Origin: Paracentrotus lividus
Lineage: Eukaryota > Echinodermata > Echinoidea > Camarodonta > Echinidae
Length of the DNA: 64,000 bases
Assembly: GCA_940671915.1 (NCBI GenBank)
Contig: CALNVZ010002974.1
Location: 46,622,627-46,686,626, forward strand
Direction: 5' to 3'
The notes beneath the pieces were generated by a model. It was not told the origin of the DNA and did no database searches. It saw only the letters and a list, made by a program, of their open reading frames with translations. Position numbers and translations under genes: made by a program. This document shows positions 49,125 to 63,294 of the stretch, in pieces (positions within the stretch are counted from its first letter, which is position 1; each line of letters begins with the position of its first letter).

Positions 49125-51252
49125 TAATATATTATACATGTAATGTGGATGGATGGCCTTTACTCGAACCCAGAACGAGCTAGAATCTGCCAAGACGTTT
49201 CATGGTCGGCTGGCTCATTAGAACGACTCAGAAATCACGTTCTTAAATTCCACTTCTGGTACACGTTTGTATTCCAAATTACACCAGGAAACACGATCAA
49301 AGTGTCATATTTACAAGAATGAACATCGGTTATAAAAAAAAAATATAAAGATAAGGCGAGTTAGGTGAAACTGTTTGCAACATGAAAAAAAATAATAATG
49401 ATAAAAAAAAGATGATCCCCTTTCTCCCCACCAAAAGAGCATCTACTTTCCGGTCATTTATTCCACGCCAAGGGCGGGGCGCCAATTATTTGCTTTATCC
49501 TGAACATTTGAGACAGGGCGGATGGGTAACATCTTGACCCTATATTTATGCGTCTATAATAGCTTTCACTTGAGGTTTAAAAAAAAAACGAAACAAAACT
49601 TTGTTGTATATATTTTCTTTTCATTATTACTTGATTTACGAAGAAAATGCATCCTATATTCTGCCCATTTATTCTATTTTTAGAAGAAAAACTGAGTTTA
49701 TCGCTGCGGGGACGGGAGGGGCGGGTGTGGTCGATTTCACCAAAAAAATACACATGAATCTCATTCAACCATATAAAACCAAATAGGCCTAATAAGTTAT
49801 TGTAGCAAGTTTTCTTCTTCTCCCTTGATGTATTTTTGAACAAGAAAATAATAAAACAACAATTTACGAAGAACTCTGCTGGAGTTTGGGGGGAAATAGT
49901 CTCACATTTCCGTCGAAATTTCTAAATGTGCCCACTGCGACCTGCTGAGAAACAATTCAATTTGGCTAGTTTGGAATCAAATTTTCACAGGGCCGCTAAT
50001 TTTAGCTAAATATCATGCTGAGAGACCGTATGACGTTCATAAGATGGAGAACAAGGGCTATAAACTGGGTAGTTGGCATGACGATGTTGAAAAAGAATAG
50101 TTTCTACGAATCGACGAATATTACGAAGATGATTCATAAGTCTAAAGTGTAAGTAACAAAACAACTATAATCTAATAATTATTGTTACATGGTATGTGAA
50201 AGAGAGGTGCAATATATTGCCAAAATCGAACTTAATTGTCCTTTGCTGAAACTTATAACAAGTACTTAATGGCGAATATTCAAATTCAATATAGGAGACC
50301 CTATTCTAAATTATACCTGTACGTGGATATAGGACTGATTATAAGTAGCGACGCTTTTCATGAAACATTTGGAAAACAAATCTTAAAAACGTCGAGTTCT
50401 TATCTTGGTTCATTATTATTTAAGAAGCAGTACTAGTAATTGTGTTTCCCACAAAACACTGACAAGCTGATCGTATGATAATTATGTGAAATTTGTCTTT
50501 ATCGGGAGACATCTATAATTATGTATTATTATCTCCTATATAGGGGCGCAACATCAATGCGCCCTTACTTGTGGAAACCGCTCATTTAATGTACATGCAA
50601 GTACTAAACAATTTCTGGCTTCGCCTCCCCCCCCCCCTACTCCCCCTTTATTTTCAAATCCTGGATACGATGTGTCACCAGTATCCAATATTAAATAAAT
50701 TCGTTAAAGTGACGAGGGCCCTAATTAAATGTTTAAAATCAATTATATCATTTTTACTTCTTACAATATACATGTAGGCCTACATACTTGTCCGTCAACG
50801 TTCTTGAGAAGTTGATGAAAGGAAAGTTAAATGGGGGAAAAATCAATTAAAATAAAACAAATTATTTTAAAAATTGATAGGGTCAAATAATGAGACAAAA
50901 GGGAAATACTTTCGGAACGATGGAAATAGCTGTCTGATTTGTATTTCGCATGAGAAACGGATATAATTTGCGATCTTGCTGACATGTTTATGACCAGACT
51001 TCAAATAAACGAAACTTCTTGTGCCCCTACCATAGGATGTCTTCAGTATGTCTCATAGTCTAGAATGAACAGACCTTCAACTAAGAGCTAGACAGGCATA
51101 TAAACTCTTTACAATCCCACAAAATGAATTGAAATACTTCTGGTTGTCAATTGACGACTGAACTTCTTGGATAACACGAATATCTACAATTAAATATATG
51201 AAATGAATACTGTATTAAAATACCATTGTTCGCTAATTTCAAATTTGTAAAT

Positions 51253-51256
<4 letters not shown>
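49125..51256. other. Intron 1 sequence without recognised genes
   Basis: AT-rich, poly-C near 50628-50637. No clear repeats or protein similarity. Confidence 0.4.

Positions 51257-51294
<38 letters not shown>
51257..51294. repeat. Poly-A run (38 nt)
   Basis: Uninterrupted A tract. No retroposon body is recognised next to it. Confidence 0.9.
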
Positions 51295-51297
<3 letters not shown>

Positions 51298-51639
51298 ATG
51301 GAAGCTATAAATTAGCTTATGAGGATCATTCCGTCTGGCCACTGGCATATCCACGTTACCAACTATTGTTTAATATACTCAGTTTAAAAAGTATATTACT
51401 CTCAATAATGAATGTATTTCATTTTTGGAGGACATGACTGTTTACTCTTTTTTATGTAATGTTCATTAGACAAATCCGTTAATGTATTTGAATCGAAGGT
51501 AGCATATTGCCATTCTACTGACGATAAAAGTTTGATATATTATTATTTCATTTAATAAGTACAATTTATGAATGTAATGGAGGGGGATGGAGGGCATCGG
51601 TTTTATGTAATTTCAATATCAGCACAGAATTCCACGTAG

Positions 51640-51860
51640 ATCATGTAGATGGTTTTGGAAAGAATGAGGTGGACTCGGGTGCGTTTTTGATAGTGAAGGG
51701 GTTGAGTCGAAAGGGGTGGGGGGGGGGGGTGAACAGGCTAAAATTCACAAAAGATTTTCATATTTTCGCGTTGTTTAAACATATTTACTGGAAAAATAAC
51801 AAGAAGAAGAAGAGAGAGGCTGAAGCCCCCCCCCCTGGCTCCGAGGCCCCTGCGGAACAT
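51640..51860. repeat. Dispersed G-rich/C-rich element, copy 1
   Basis: Shares the order of 53490-53655: GG-GTTGAG(C/T)C, poly-G with TGAAC, CATATTT-CG, then GGCTCCGAGGCCCCTG. The copies are diverged. Confidence 0.5.
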
Positions 51861-53489
51861 CTCATGCTATTCATAATCGACAAAGTCAATAATATTGCGT
51901 TTAAAAAAAGTGAATATATATTTACTTTCCAGGCAACCCAATACGTTTGACCAGTTTGGTGATTTGTTCTGTTTGGTTGCTGCATGAAACTTTGTTTGTT
52001 TGTTGACTTCTTTGGAAAGTTGATCCAACCCCCTCCTTCCCCGATAAACAGCATATGATTTTAAAATCATGCAAACATGTCTGTAACAATACCTGATGAT
52101 TATTGATTGTGACGTGTGGAGGGAAGTGTGTTGGTTGCACGAACTTCCCTTTTTCTTTTACAGTTTTTTCAACGTGAAATCAGTCTATCTCAGAACAACT
52201 TTCTTCCCAGCTGATATCCAAACGTGATGTATGTTATGATATATAATGTGTGAGAATGATGCTGAAGATCACGAGTCCAATTCAAAATAGACTGCAGGAG
52301 AAAAAAAATCTAAAATGTATTGTTTTCTTCTCCTTTTATCAGATTGTCCAGTCATCCAGGCCTCGGTAATTGATATCATCATTGCATTACACCAGGACCG
52401 TGTTACAGGTAAATGTATTAATTGAGAACCTATATAAAAACTTATCTCATGAAAGAAATCATGAAAATAGGCTTTCAGAGAAAGCGATGTCTCACAACGA
52501 CAGAGTTAATGCAGATCTGGAGACAATTTAACGACTGTACATTGAATAATGACAGAGACAAACGTTGTATTTCACATAATATTCAGATCAACGGAATATT
52601 TACACTGGCATCAAATTCACGACCATCAACGACCGGACAGTGGGTGGGGGGGGGGCGGTTTTGAAAAACTGAAGGAAAGCGAACAAAAAGGGTCATTTGT
52701 GAGGTGCTCTACATCAGCCGAGAAAAAATTGTCTGGGTTTTGAAGATAGCCAATCCATCAACGAGCAATGATATAAAGATAAATGGCAATCTATGGATTC
52801 GATAATGATAGAGAATGAATCTGACTTGAATTACAACATCAACAACAGAGATGACCTTAGAAAGCCAAAGGCGCTAGGGTCACAATAACAGCTTCACTGA
52901 GATTCGATATTCATAGAGTGTATGCACCACGAGTTTGACCGTGTCAGTTGTGATCTTTTCATATGAATAACAGTTCATCTGATGTATTGCTTTCCTGACA
53001 TTTATTTTAATCATCTACATGTGTGTATAATGTTTGACAATCTTTTCCAAGCAAATTTGGTAGTGACGTTTTATGGAATGACATTTTAAAAAAATTTATT
53101 GCTTGTCACTTAAAACAAACAATATATTAACAGAAGGAGCTCAATCATAACTTAAAGTAATAATACTCAATAGTTCTTAATTCGAGATTGCACGCTGCAT
53201 GTGGGTGTTTTCACGATGACTTGTATATTCGACATAAAATGCGCCATTTTGCAAAGGCGCCGAACAATAATACATACTGGGGCACCATGAAAAAAAAATG
53301 AATTGGTGGGACTGAATTTGCAAACGTACATTTATTTCTTTTACACTAGGCCACCTACACGTACATGATATTACTAAAGATGAAGAAGTTCATTCGGAAT
53401 TGAAAGTAATAACTGTCACACAAAACTCTTTTAGTCATACATCTCGGAAACACCTTTCAAAATATCATGGTTGTCGAAGAGTTTTGAAG
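51861..53489. other. Intron 1 sequence without recognised genes
   Basis: ORFs up to about 90 codons, none family-like. Confidence 0.4.
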
Positions 53490-53655
53490 TCTGGCATTTT
53501 TGAAAGTGGAGGGGCTGAGCCAAACGTGAGGGGGGGGGGCTGAACACGGTAAAACAATCACAAATATATGGTCATATTTGCGTTTCTGTACACACGTTTG
53601 CTGGAAGAAAAAAAAAGTGGGGACTGACCCCCCTCCGAGCTCCGCGGCCCCTGAA
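53490..53655. repeat. Dispersed G-rich/C-rich element, copy 2
   Basis: Parallels 51640-51860: GGGGCTGAGCC, poly-G, CTGAACACG, TCATATTTGCG, CCGAGCTCCGCGGCCCCTG. Confidence 0.5.
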
Positions 53656-54724
53656 AACGATTCATAAGCATTAAATGAGTAAAACTAACATTGACTAAAA
53701 GACACATTCATAATCTAGTTTCAAAGTATACACGTAGAGTACCAAAATTAATTACTTTACGTATTTTACGGAGAAATGATAGAAAAATAATAAACGACAT
53801 TAGCATACATTTATATGACTGCAACCAATAATACTGCAACAAATTAAGATCAGTCTCAAAATTATAGTGGTAAACATAACAGGAAATATATAGCGACTAC
53901 ATCATCACGCTTTATGTGAAAAGACGGCATCGACCCAATAACACTTTTGGGGCATGAACTGGGCGCTACCCATTTCCTGTAATTTGCTTACCCCTTAATA
54001 AAAATGAGATAATCATATCGAGTGAATCATGGTGCATTACAGATCTTAATTATCAGTTATCGTCAATAGCAAGAAAAAGAACTACGTATATTAGGTTAAT
54101 CATATACATGTCGCTTAGGATACTATTGCATTACTTCATTAAAAAAAAAAAAAAACATCAGTTTTATGCGAGTGTTCGTTAACGGAATATTCTTGTGAAA
54201 GACAGACTTTCTTTGGGCGGGGAGAGAAAAAAAACAAAAAAACCAAACAAACAAACAACAACAACAACAACAACTTTGGGAAGGTGAAAAAAGTCAGAAT
54301 ATTCAAGTGAGTTACAAGTCGTGCAAATAAAGTCCTGAAAAAAAATTAGCTGGATAGAGGGGTACATGTACTCTGTTGCGTAATGAAAATTATTTTGGGC
54401 TGATGTGCATCTGAGCCCCCCCCCCCCAAAAAAAAAAAAAAAAAAAAAAATCACTGCGGAGGCTCTTGGTTTCCTAACATTACACAATGTTTGTAATTAT
54501 ATTTAAGAAACAAATTCTCCTTTCTAATTCGACAGGAGACAAGGAAGGGCGTACGGTCAGTATGACGGAAAGGTTGGTTCCCCTTGTTTTAATCAACTCC
54601 AGGCACCACTAATTAAAACATAAGAATGGCGTTTATGATCCATTTTCCTCTAATTCCTAATACTTTTTGTGACCTCGCATATCATGACGTTGCGAATTAT
54701 CATGGGGAGCACTGTTTTCTTATG
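53656..54724. other. Intron 1 sequence without recognised genes
   Basis: Contains an ACA-rich tract (54240-54272) and a poly-C/poly-A junction (54417-54450). No gene. Confidence 0.4.
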
Positions 54725-55336
54725 TTAAAGGACTCATCCGGGCTGGAGTTTGCATTATAAGAAAAATAAAGTAAAATCGAAAAAGCACAACACTGAAAAT
54801 TTCATCAAAATCGGATAAGAAATAGCAAAGTTATGAATTTTCTTAGATTTTGAATTTTTTAGGAAACAGTTCTTCAAATTGGCAAACTGATGATGTCTCA
54901 GTCCCCCTACTTTCTTTGTATTTTATTGTTTGAAATACCAATTATCATGATTTTCTGCCCCAAGGACATAAAAACAGGGATTAATCCTTGTGGAATGTTC
55001 AAGGTCACAAGTGCTTTTACTTATTTCAGTATGAGGGACAGATTTTCTGTATACGCAATATATGAAAAAATGAGATAAATAGGATTTCATATAATAAAAT
55101 ACACAATAAGTAGGGGGACTGTGACATCATCAGTTTGCTCATTTGAATATTCAAATATTCAAATGAGGCAATGAGACAATTGCCAAGAACTGTTTTACCA
55201 AAAAAAATCAAGACCTAAAAAATGCATAACTTTGTCATTTTTCATCCGATTTTGATGAAATTTTCTGTGTTGTGCTTGATGAATTTTACTTAATTTTACA
55301 AAACTTTTTTCATTTCAGCCCGGACTCCTCCTTTAA
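54725..55336. mobile_element. piggyBac-type foldback MITE, copy 2
   Basis: Same family as 48502-49124. TTAA borders, ends AAAGGACTCATCCGGGCT / AGCCCGGACTCCTCCTTT. Inverted similarity extends to the centre (GATGATGTCTCAGTCCCCCT against AGGGGGACTGTGACATCATC). No transposase. Confidence 0.85.
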
Positions 55337-57924
55337 TGACTGAAATGGCAAAATTAGACAAATATATCATCACATGTTAGGTCAGTAGGTTGTTTAACAA
55401 TGAAAATGTTGAAATAGTGTTTTTCTCATCATCGAATATTTTAGAGAAGCTGCATATGGATTGTGTGAATTTTATCCTTGACATCAGTTGTCTGGAGGCT
55501 TTACCTTAAGGTTTTTTTGTATCATAATGTCTTTGTGTAAATTTTGTGTAAATAGTGTTGTTGTTGTTGTTGTTGTTTTACTACACTAAGATTTACTGAT
55601 AAATTTCCCTTTGAGTGTAAGTTTCTCTTATTCATCCCAAAACTTCAATGATAAGTAGAAGAAAAATTCATTGGGCTCAGGAGGCTACATGTAGTCATAC
55701 AATATACATGTACATGTGTTTAGATGATAGACTACATAAAGGGTATACCAATAGAACAACGTGTTCCGAACGATGACGACATTTGGCGAACAGAAGTTGA
55801 GAGAGTTTGACAGAGTTATTAGAAAACCATAAACAAATCACGAAATACCCTTTTAAACTGGAGCAATAAAATAAGCTAACCTTAACTTCCGGAAGGTCGG
55901 CGAGGAGAGGGGTCGTCCAATGTCAAGTTAGGTTTTTTCCCCCTTCATATGTAGTTATCGGTATGCCAGCTATCTATGGAACTTGGTGTGACATTGAACG
56001 AGAATCGAATTGGATCTAATTATTGGGTAAGTCGTGCAGCAGCGACAAAAATTGATACACAGCGATTGAAATCGTGATTGGCTCGAGAAGAAGAATGCAT
56101 AAAGTATGTGTTTGTACTCGATATTTTTTTTTTCTGTTAAAAGACAGAAAATTCCTCTTTGGAGGTTGACATCACGTTAAAAATTCTACAACAACTTGAA
56201 CACATTTAATTTCCTTGGTCAAATTATAATGAATTAATTATGAATTAATTATGAACAACATACGAGTTAAAAGGGAGCATTATTACGAGATAAGTAACTT
56301 ACAAAGAAGTTAAAATAGGCATGAGACATCAACTTAATTGGAACAAACACAATATGAATAGCCACGTATTTGTCAATATATGGAGATTATGTTGAGAGAA
56401 AAAATAATACAAACATTATGGCTGCAAAAATAATTAATGATGACCAAAGCAAACATTGAAAAACAAACAAGGACGATTGTTGAAAACAATGAATTTGACC
56501 TCTAAAAACAGTTTACTTGGTTTAGTTATACCAATGACAACAGTCGTTAAATGAATTGTTTACATTACAATAATTAATAGTCATTACATCCTCACAGACA
56601 CTATCTGTGTATGAAGCAGCCAAAATATTAATGAGAAAATCATATTCACACAATTCACAGGGAAAATAACATTTATCATTTGATATTCGTTGAATTTGGT
56701 ATTTCTCCATAATTTGATATAGATAATATATTTACGAAATCGGGTTTTTTTTTTTTGCACACCGGTAAAGTGAAGACGAAATACAAGAACTTGAATTATG
56801 AACTTATTTAATAAAAACAAACGAACAATTAACTTGACTTGAATATTTCAATTTGCGTTTGACAAAGTTTATTCGGCACAATGAAAAAAAAAATATTCAC
56901 TTCCTTCGCCTAAATACATTTCCCTCTCTCATTTCAACAGATCATAGGAAAATACATTTATTTGGCAGGATATGCAACAAGAAGCTTATATTTGCAATGA
57001 AGTTCTTGTAGTGACATAATTATTAGACGGACGGACGGACAGACGGACTTGACAGACAGACGGACTGACAGACTCTCGAACAACAGGCCTCTTCGTGTCT
57101 CTTTCTACATGGATGTATTGCGCATTAGATACCATCTCATTAATTATCGCATGGATTTAACTCATTATAAGGGGCTCTAGATGCAGCTGGGAAACAATTC
57201 AGGATCATTTAAACTTATTCGAAAAATGTATTATAAAGATTTCATTCAAATGTAATTTTGAAGAGTTTCATTTCAAAAGAGACTAAATCCACTTTTGATA
57301 GACATTAAGTTATTGATATTAGACTGTTGTTCAGGTAGAAATCCATCCTCGAACAAAAGCATCAATTTCCATTTTAAACATGTTAAAAGCAACCCCAATT
57401 AAACGTACTTTGTAATTCTACTTTTCCGTAGATTTCTCTAGAGTTACACGAGAGCATTTTTTGTTTTAATGAAACTCTTCATATATTACATTCAACTTAT
57501 AATCATATAACTTATAATTCCCAATTTTTTCACATCAGTAAACTAGAATTCTCCATTTTTCATGCAGTAAAATTGAATGGTTTTCTTAACAAGTCATGTA
57601 ACATTATGATAGAGAAAGTTTATACGATATTCATTTGTAAAACATTGGTTGGAAGGAAATGGCAAAAAGAAACATTCATATTTCGTTTGATTGTAGTTCT
57701 AAACAGTCATTATCCTGCCTGTTATGCACAAAAATACTACGATAGGACAAGTCAAAGTCTTAATTAACAACTATCTAAAAGAGCACACCAATTTTCGATG
57801 AAAAAGGCGGAAAAATATTTCAACTTCACAATCAATAGGTCTCCACGATATCGAGTCCTAAAAACGACAGGGCCATCAAATGCCAGTTTCCTATCTCACT
57901 CAGAAACGGATAATGCCATAAGTA
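55337..57924. other. Intron 1 sequence without recognised genes
   Basis: AT-rich. (GTT)n at 55556-55577 and a GACG/GACA repeat at 57026-57073. No family-like ORF. Confidence 0.4.
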
Positions 57925-57928
57925 GGCT

Positions 57929-59094
57929 ATGGTCACACCAGGTCCAACCAATCCCACACCGACTCAAAATAAATCGATCTAGCTAGGTGTGACCCCCCCC
58001 CCCCCAACTCAGGTAGTCGACCAAACTATATGCTCGTTCCCGATTTTCAGGAAATGGGGTATATTTATGGGGCTCATTCCGGGGGAAAATATCCCGAAAA
58101 ATCATTGAAACAGGGGTGTTATACATATCTTTTTGAGGGGTAGTATTCAAATCTTTCTAGAACAATTCGGAAATAATAGGGTCCAGAATATAGTACAAAA
58201 ACGTGTGATTTTGCCCACATATGAAAACGTTGGGGCTTCTTTCTAGGAAAACCATTTTCACGCACCGATTGTCAATGGAAGGAATGCCCGAAAAACGGGA
58301 GTTTTGTTGAATATACTGGAATTAAAAAAAATCGAGAAGATCATTACTTAGTTACACAGGTTTTATGAGGGTTAATGTATATAAAACAAGATAAACCTTG
58401 GGAAGAATATTTTTTTACCCCTAACCCTCGCGTTTTGAGCTTTAAAATCTCCCATTTTAGTCATTTTTGGGTCGTTTTTCTGTGTGAATGATATTTTGGT
58501 CAAACAGCAGTCACTAAAAGCTTTCTGTAAAATTCAGCAGCGCATCGATTTCCTAGTTACGCTGAGTGAAGTAAATATATTAATTTCTCTTTCCAATGAT
58601 TTTAACTTCTTTGTGATTGGTCAATATTTTCCCCGCGTTTTTGATATCATAAAAAAAAATATCATGATAAAATACTTCGATCCTGACTGCACAGCTTGCA
58701 CTCTCCTTTTACACGGTCTTTATTCAGGGCATTGTTATCGCGATATCGACGGTCAGACGTAGAGAGAGTCTATACCCAGTACACAACATTTCCCGTAAGA
58801 TTCTTTCTGGTCGTTAGTGCACTGTAGTGGAACTGTGCGTGTTTGGTATAAAATAACACTGTCCTTTTTGATTGTTCACGTTTTCATATGCTTCCCCTTC
58901 AAAAGCCTGAAATACTAGAGTTGTTATTGTGATTCGGCTTCCTTCCAAAAGCATGTAATAGGGGGGGGGGGGGTAATTTTGACGCGACCTTCCTTCCAAA
59001 AACTTGCGATAGGCATGATAGGGGTATCTCAAAAATACGGAACGGGCATGTGTTTGGTTGGCCGCCTAAGTGGGCGGGGTGTGACCAGGGCATA
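57929..59094. mobile_element. Possible element with GGTCACACC ends
   Basis: The left end CTATGGTCACACCAGG and right end GGTGTGACCAGGGCAT are inverted to each other. Similar words end the 17337-17690 element. The 1.1-kb interior has no transposase and no strong internal symmetry, so the two ends could belong to separate relics. Confidence 0.35.
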
Positions 59095-62000
59095 AGGACA
59101 TGAAGAGGAGAGATGATAGGAAAAAAGGCCTAAACACTCTTGCTTTCCATCAAATTTACTTCATATTGACATGATGTTATGCGCTAAGGTTGTCATGTGT
59201 GCGTGGAATTGACACGACTACACCAGTCGTTTGCTAGGTGGGATAACTAGTCAACCGCACACGAAAGTGCCCCAAAAATGTTCCGTAAAAAGTAGAAGCC
59301 TAGAAATTCATAATGTAGTGTAAAGCTTTATTCATAAATACGTTGTTGTTCCTATTCAAGCTAGATTTATTCACAATGTATAATCGCTCAAACATCGCAA
59401 ACTTTCCAAATGTTCATAAATTTCATAAAGGCTAAGTATGTCACATGTCATCGTTTCCATTGTATTCATTCATAAATTTTTTAATTTATTAATTCATTTA
59501 TTTCTCTTTTTATTGAATCATTATATCATTTATTTATTTTTTATATTCTATCTATTTTGGGGGTCACAATAATGAAGGTCCCCCTCCTTCATATTTTCAG
59601 ATCGAGGAGAGGTTTGAAAGGTTATAGAGAGAGAGAGAGAGAGAGAGGGGGGGGGTTACCGCTCAAATAGGGGGTTTAGAACATTCCACGTATAACACAT
59701 CTGAGGCTATCAGTCATCCAGACGATAGCTCATAGAGAATAGTGGTTGCCATGGTAATCTTAATAGTTGATTGATGACATCACTTCTCCAATGTTACACG
59801 CACTCTATCACAATAGAACCATTGTAAGCCACCATGTATTGTGCCAGGATATTTTTGAGCTGAAATGCATCTAAAGCACGGTATTCAACCCATTATTACA
59901 GTTCGTTAAAAAAAAAATCAATCGGTCAATAATCATCTAACCCTTAAAAATGCTGTAACCTCAGTCAACAAGGGTCAAAGTCATCAAGTGGTGCCGTGTA
60001 AAATATATTTGTAAATTCACAATTTCGATAGTTTGTGTGGCAGTTTCAAATTACAGATACCTGAACATGAGAAAATAGAATTGCATTACAAAATGTATTA
60101 ACACTATTTTTATTCAAATGGAGTAAGTATTAAAAAAAAAAAAAAAAACCCGCGTTGAACTATTCAAACGTCGTTGAACGTTTCCTCTACATACATGTAC
60201 ATGACTTGAACGATATCATGCATGTACATTTTGCTTTGTCACCTCCCAATATTCAATCCATTGCATGATTTTTCTTTTAAAAAATCATTACATTTCAATT
60301 TAAGGGAAAATCATTAAACCGTCATTTTTTTTTTTTTTTTTTTCTGGCACAGGATCCATTTCCATTTCCTATTTTCCTACTGTTAAATATAATTGACTTT
60401 GAATTTGATGTACATGTACCCTATCCCATGATGTTGGTTCGTTTTAAAGTCAATAACCTGAAGCCATTGACCCAATGAATATAAAGATGCCAAAAATATA
60501 TAATTTACGTTTAGTCCGGCTGAATTAAGGTATACCAATTCAATCATTAGCAAACTTTAACAACCATTCTGAATTACCATTTTGAGATCATTCATTCATA
60601 ACTATCATTATCTCTATCTCTATCTACATGTACACCTGTACATCACGACTTTTCGATTGTATCTTATTTTTACAGCATTTCTATAGACTCCAATTTAATA
60701 TAACAATGTTATCGGTGAGGCAAATAGACAATTTCTAAAAGTTATCTGATTTGAAAACCAGTAATAATTACCCAGCAGGTTTATCACTGAAATTGAGGAT
60801 AGGGGCAATTCTAAAAAGGAAATCGGGTATTTGGAATTAAAAAGAGAATATAACTATTCTCTGCATGTTTCAAACTCGACTACATTTTAATTGTTAATTT
60901 CTATTTTAATTTGACAAGAAACACCAGATTTAACCGATGCTATAGCGTCAGTAAATGTTAATCTTAAGAGTTTCATTTATTGTTTAATAAATCAAAAGTA
61001 TCTTATACTTTTATTTAACTTGTAAGTGTAGTATGATACTATAGAACAAATTCCTTACAAGAATTAGTAAATCACTTATAATGTAAACACAATTTTTAAG
61101 TTTTGGTGCAATTGGAGGGGATTGGTGAAAATATCCTTCTAATTTGTCCTGATTGTGTCAAAACGATCATCAGGAGTCTTCTCTGTTTGTGAATATGGAT
61201 GAAGGAGATGCAAATATGCATGTATATGACATCATCTAAATGATTCATATAATGAAATATTTAAATGATTGTATTGTAGATTCAAAATACAAGCAGACAC
61301 ATGTATTTTAAAAAATGCGAAATAATATTGTGGATCATGATATATCCTGTTCTCGCACCAACGTCACATGGTGTACAAGGGAAATTTTGAAAAAGAAACC
61401 ACAAAAGGAGACAAATGATTTAAAATGAATCACATGGAATAATTTGAAAAATAAAGTGATGAAAATGGAAATACATTTACGTAAAGGCAAAGATCCTGTT
61501 TTCGTAGTAGAATCCAGCCAATTTTGACCCGAATGTGTCAAGAGTGACATTTTGTTTGTGAATCTGAATGCTGTAAACAACTTCTAACACAACGACAGGT
61601 GGTAAATAAATACGTCTGACTTTGACATGGGCTGTTTTCCATGACAACACCTTTTGCAAGTAGAATTTTCGTTTTTCTTGCAGATAACATGTGCATTGTA
61701 AGTTTATATCTAACACTGAATAATTTTAGGTAAAATAACTTAACGTTTTCTTGGAGAGTAGATACCTAAATGTGTTTCATACTATGGAACTAGAATTTCA
61801 AGTAAATGAGATTCGGTTATTTGTTTGTAGGGGGGGGGGAGATATTTGATACATAATTATACTATACAATTATAAAGTACGTTGTGAATATACAACAAAT
61901 AATGTAAAATACAATGTGATAATAAAATATAATTTACAACTTGACACAAGCTGTGTGATTATTTCGCCTTGGTTAATTGATGGTTAATTTCCTAAAAATT

Positions 62001-62831
62001 ATTCACATGTTGCACTTGAAATGCATATATGTAGACTATTCCCTCTCATGCATTTACAACAAAAGTAGAAACAATTTGTTTGGTATTTACAGGTACAATG
62101 CTAAATTTCGATATTGAGGTCCTGCGTGGTTGTCTGAGAATATAATAACTTCCAAATAAGGATGCGAAAAGGCAAAGTTATGGTCAACATGAGATGGCAA
62201 TTTTAGTTATTATGCAAAAGCAGTGGGCTGCTCTTATTTACATTCAAAGAATAATCTCTGAAACATGCCAATGGTAATTTGTTCATAATAGTTTCCTCAA
62301 TAATTTCAACAAAAATTTTCATTTGTGAGTACAATTGTAACAAATGTAAGAATATCAAACTTAATATTTATCAATTCTATATCATGTATACAATACAAAT
62401 CATTTTCGTTTCCGTGAAAAAAATATGTATCTATACTTTATATCTCCAAATGTTTGCAGGGTTTTATCAATATATTATGTACAATGTATTTGTCACTCTT
62501 GAACAATAGAAAGTGATTAAACGGAGATGTTGTCAATTGAGAAATATGATTAATTCTTTGAAGGAGTGTTTAGCAAGCCTAGTACTACATAGGGATCTCC
62601 AACACAAGTGGAGGAAGAATGATAATAACCAAGTTTTATCATAACGTGGAATTTGGTTTGTGTGTAAAGTGAATTGCAATTGTTTTTAGTCACGCACAGG
62701 CACTATACAAATCGTACCGAAATCTTGTTTGATGGTCAAAAAAAAAAAAAAAACCAAAACAAACTAAAGATTATGAAATGGAAAATGAAAGTTGCAGAAT
62801 TTTGACAAAATAGAATAGATTATTAACTTAC
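59095..62831. other. Intron 1 sequence next to exon 1
   Basis: (GA)n at 59626-59646, poly-G at 61830-61838 and A/T runs. No gene or strong repeat. Intron 1 enhancers are plausible here, but nothing can be named from the sequence. Confidence 0.4.
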
Positions 62832-63294
62832 CAGGTAAACTCATAATTGTATCGGCCTGACTCACAGCTTGTACTTCATTCCTTGTGTAGTTGAACACTG
62901 TACCAGACATAACCCGTCCAATCCCTGCTGAATCAGGGGAGTTGTATATAGCATTCATCGGTAAACCTCCGGGTCTCTGTTCGTCCTCATGAGGGTGTCC
63001 CGACTCCTCGTCAATATTCAAAGTACGGTATAACTCCATCATAAATTGGGGCGCAGAATGGTTTTGGCCACCCCGAAGGGATGGGGGCCTAGGCCGGTGT
63101 TGAAGGCCTAAAATGTTTAAGATTTCTTGCTGGATTTCGTTTCTCTCCCAATTACTCATATGGGGTGAAGGGTTGTAATCAGCTGCCCGTCGCTCCCGGG
63201 CTAAACCTAGTTGGTCTTCGTCTCCTGAGTAGAACACATCCCAACTCAGTCCAGGTCCAAAAAGGAGACTTAGGACCAGTACGTACTTCGTCAT
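62832..63294 (-). CDS. bmp5-8: BMP5-8 exon 1: signal peptide and N-terminal prodomain
   Basis: Encodes 154 residues plus one base of a split codon. The ATG at 63294 is preferred because it starts directly at a signal peptide (MTKYVLVLSLLFGPGLS) and has A at -3. In-frame ATGs at 63333 and 63360 would add 13 or 22 residues. The prodomain shows IQQEILNILGL and RPRP, then HSAPQFMMELYRTLN, which match the first exon of vertebrate BMP5/6/7 (a REMQREILSILGL-like region followed by SAPMFMLDLYN). Possible N-glycosylation sites are NHS (residue 78) and NYT (residue 135). The exon ends QADTIMSLP with donor CTG|GTAAGT, phase 1, the same place as in human BMP7 (DADMVMSF). A pyrimidine-rich stretch ending in CAAG just upstream (near 63342) could be the acceptor of a 5' noncoding exon. 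Confidence 0.93.

Larger units (their letters stand above)
17776..63294 (-). other. bmp5-8: BMP5/6/7/8-type ligand gene (whole locus, ATG to stop)
   Basis: Assembled from exons at 62832-63294, 31563-31746, 30879-31026, 28387-28599, then 26624-26703 (5a) or 26418-26500 (5b), then 17776-18036, all on the minus strand. Every junction has GT/AG ends, and phases match except at exon 3, which is one base off. The predicted precursor is about 450 residues with 5b or 449 with 5a, if exon 3 is counted with one extra base; human BMP7 has 431. The mature part after the RNRR site would be 138 or 137 residues, against 139 in human BMP7. BMP5-8 ligands are secreted disulfide-linked dimers that signal through type I/II serine-threonine kinase receptors and Smad1/5/8. 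The intron pattern follows vertebrate BMP7, except that the last two vertebrate coding exons are fused here. Intron 1 is 31,085 nt. Confidence 0.95.
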
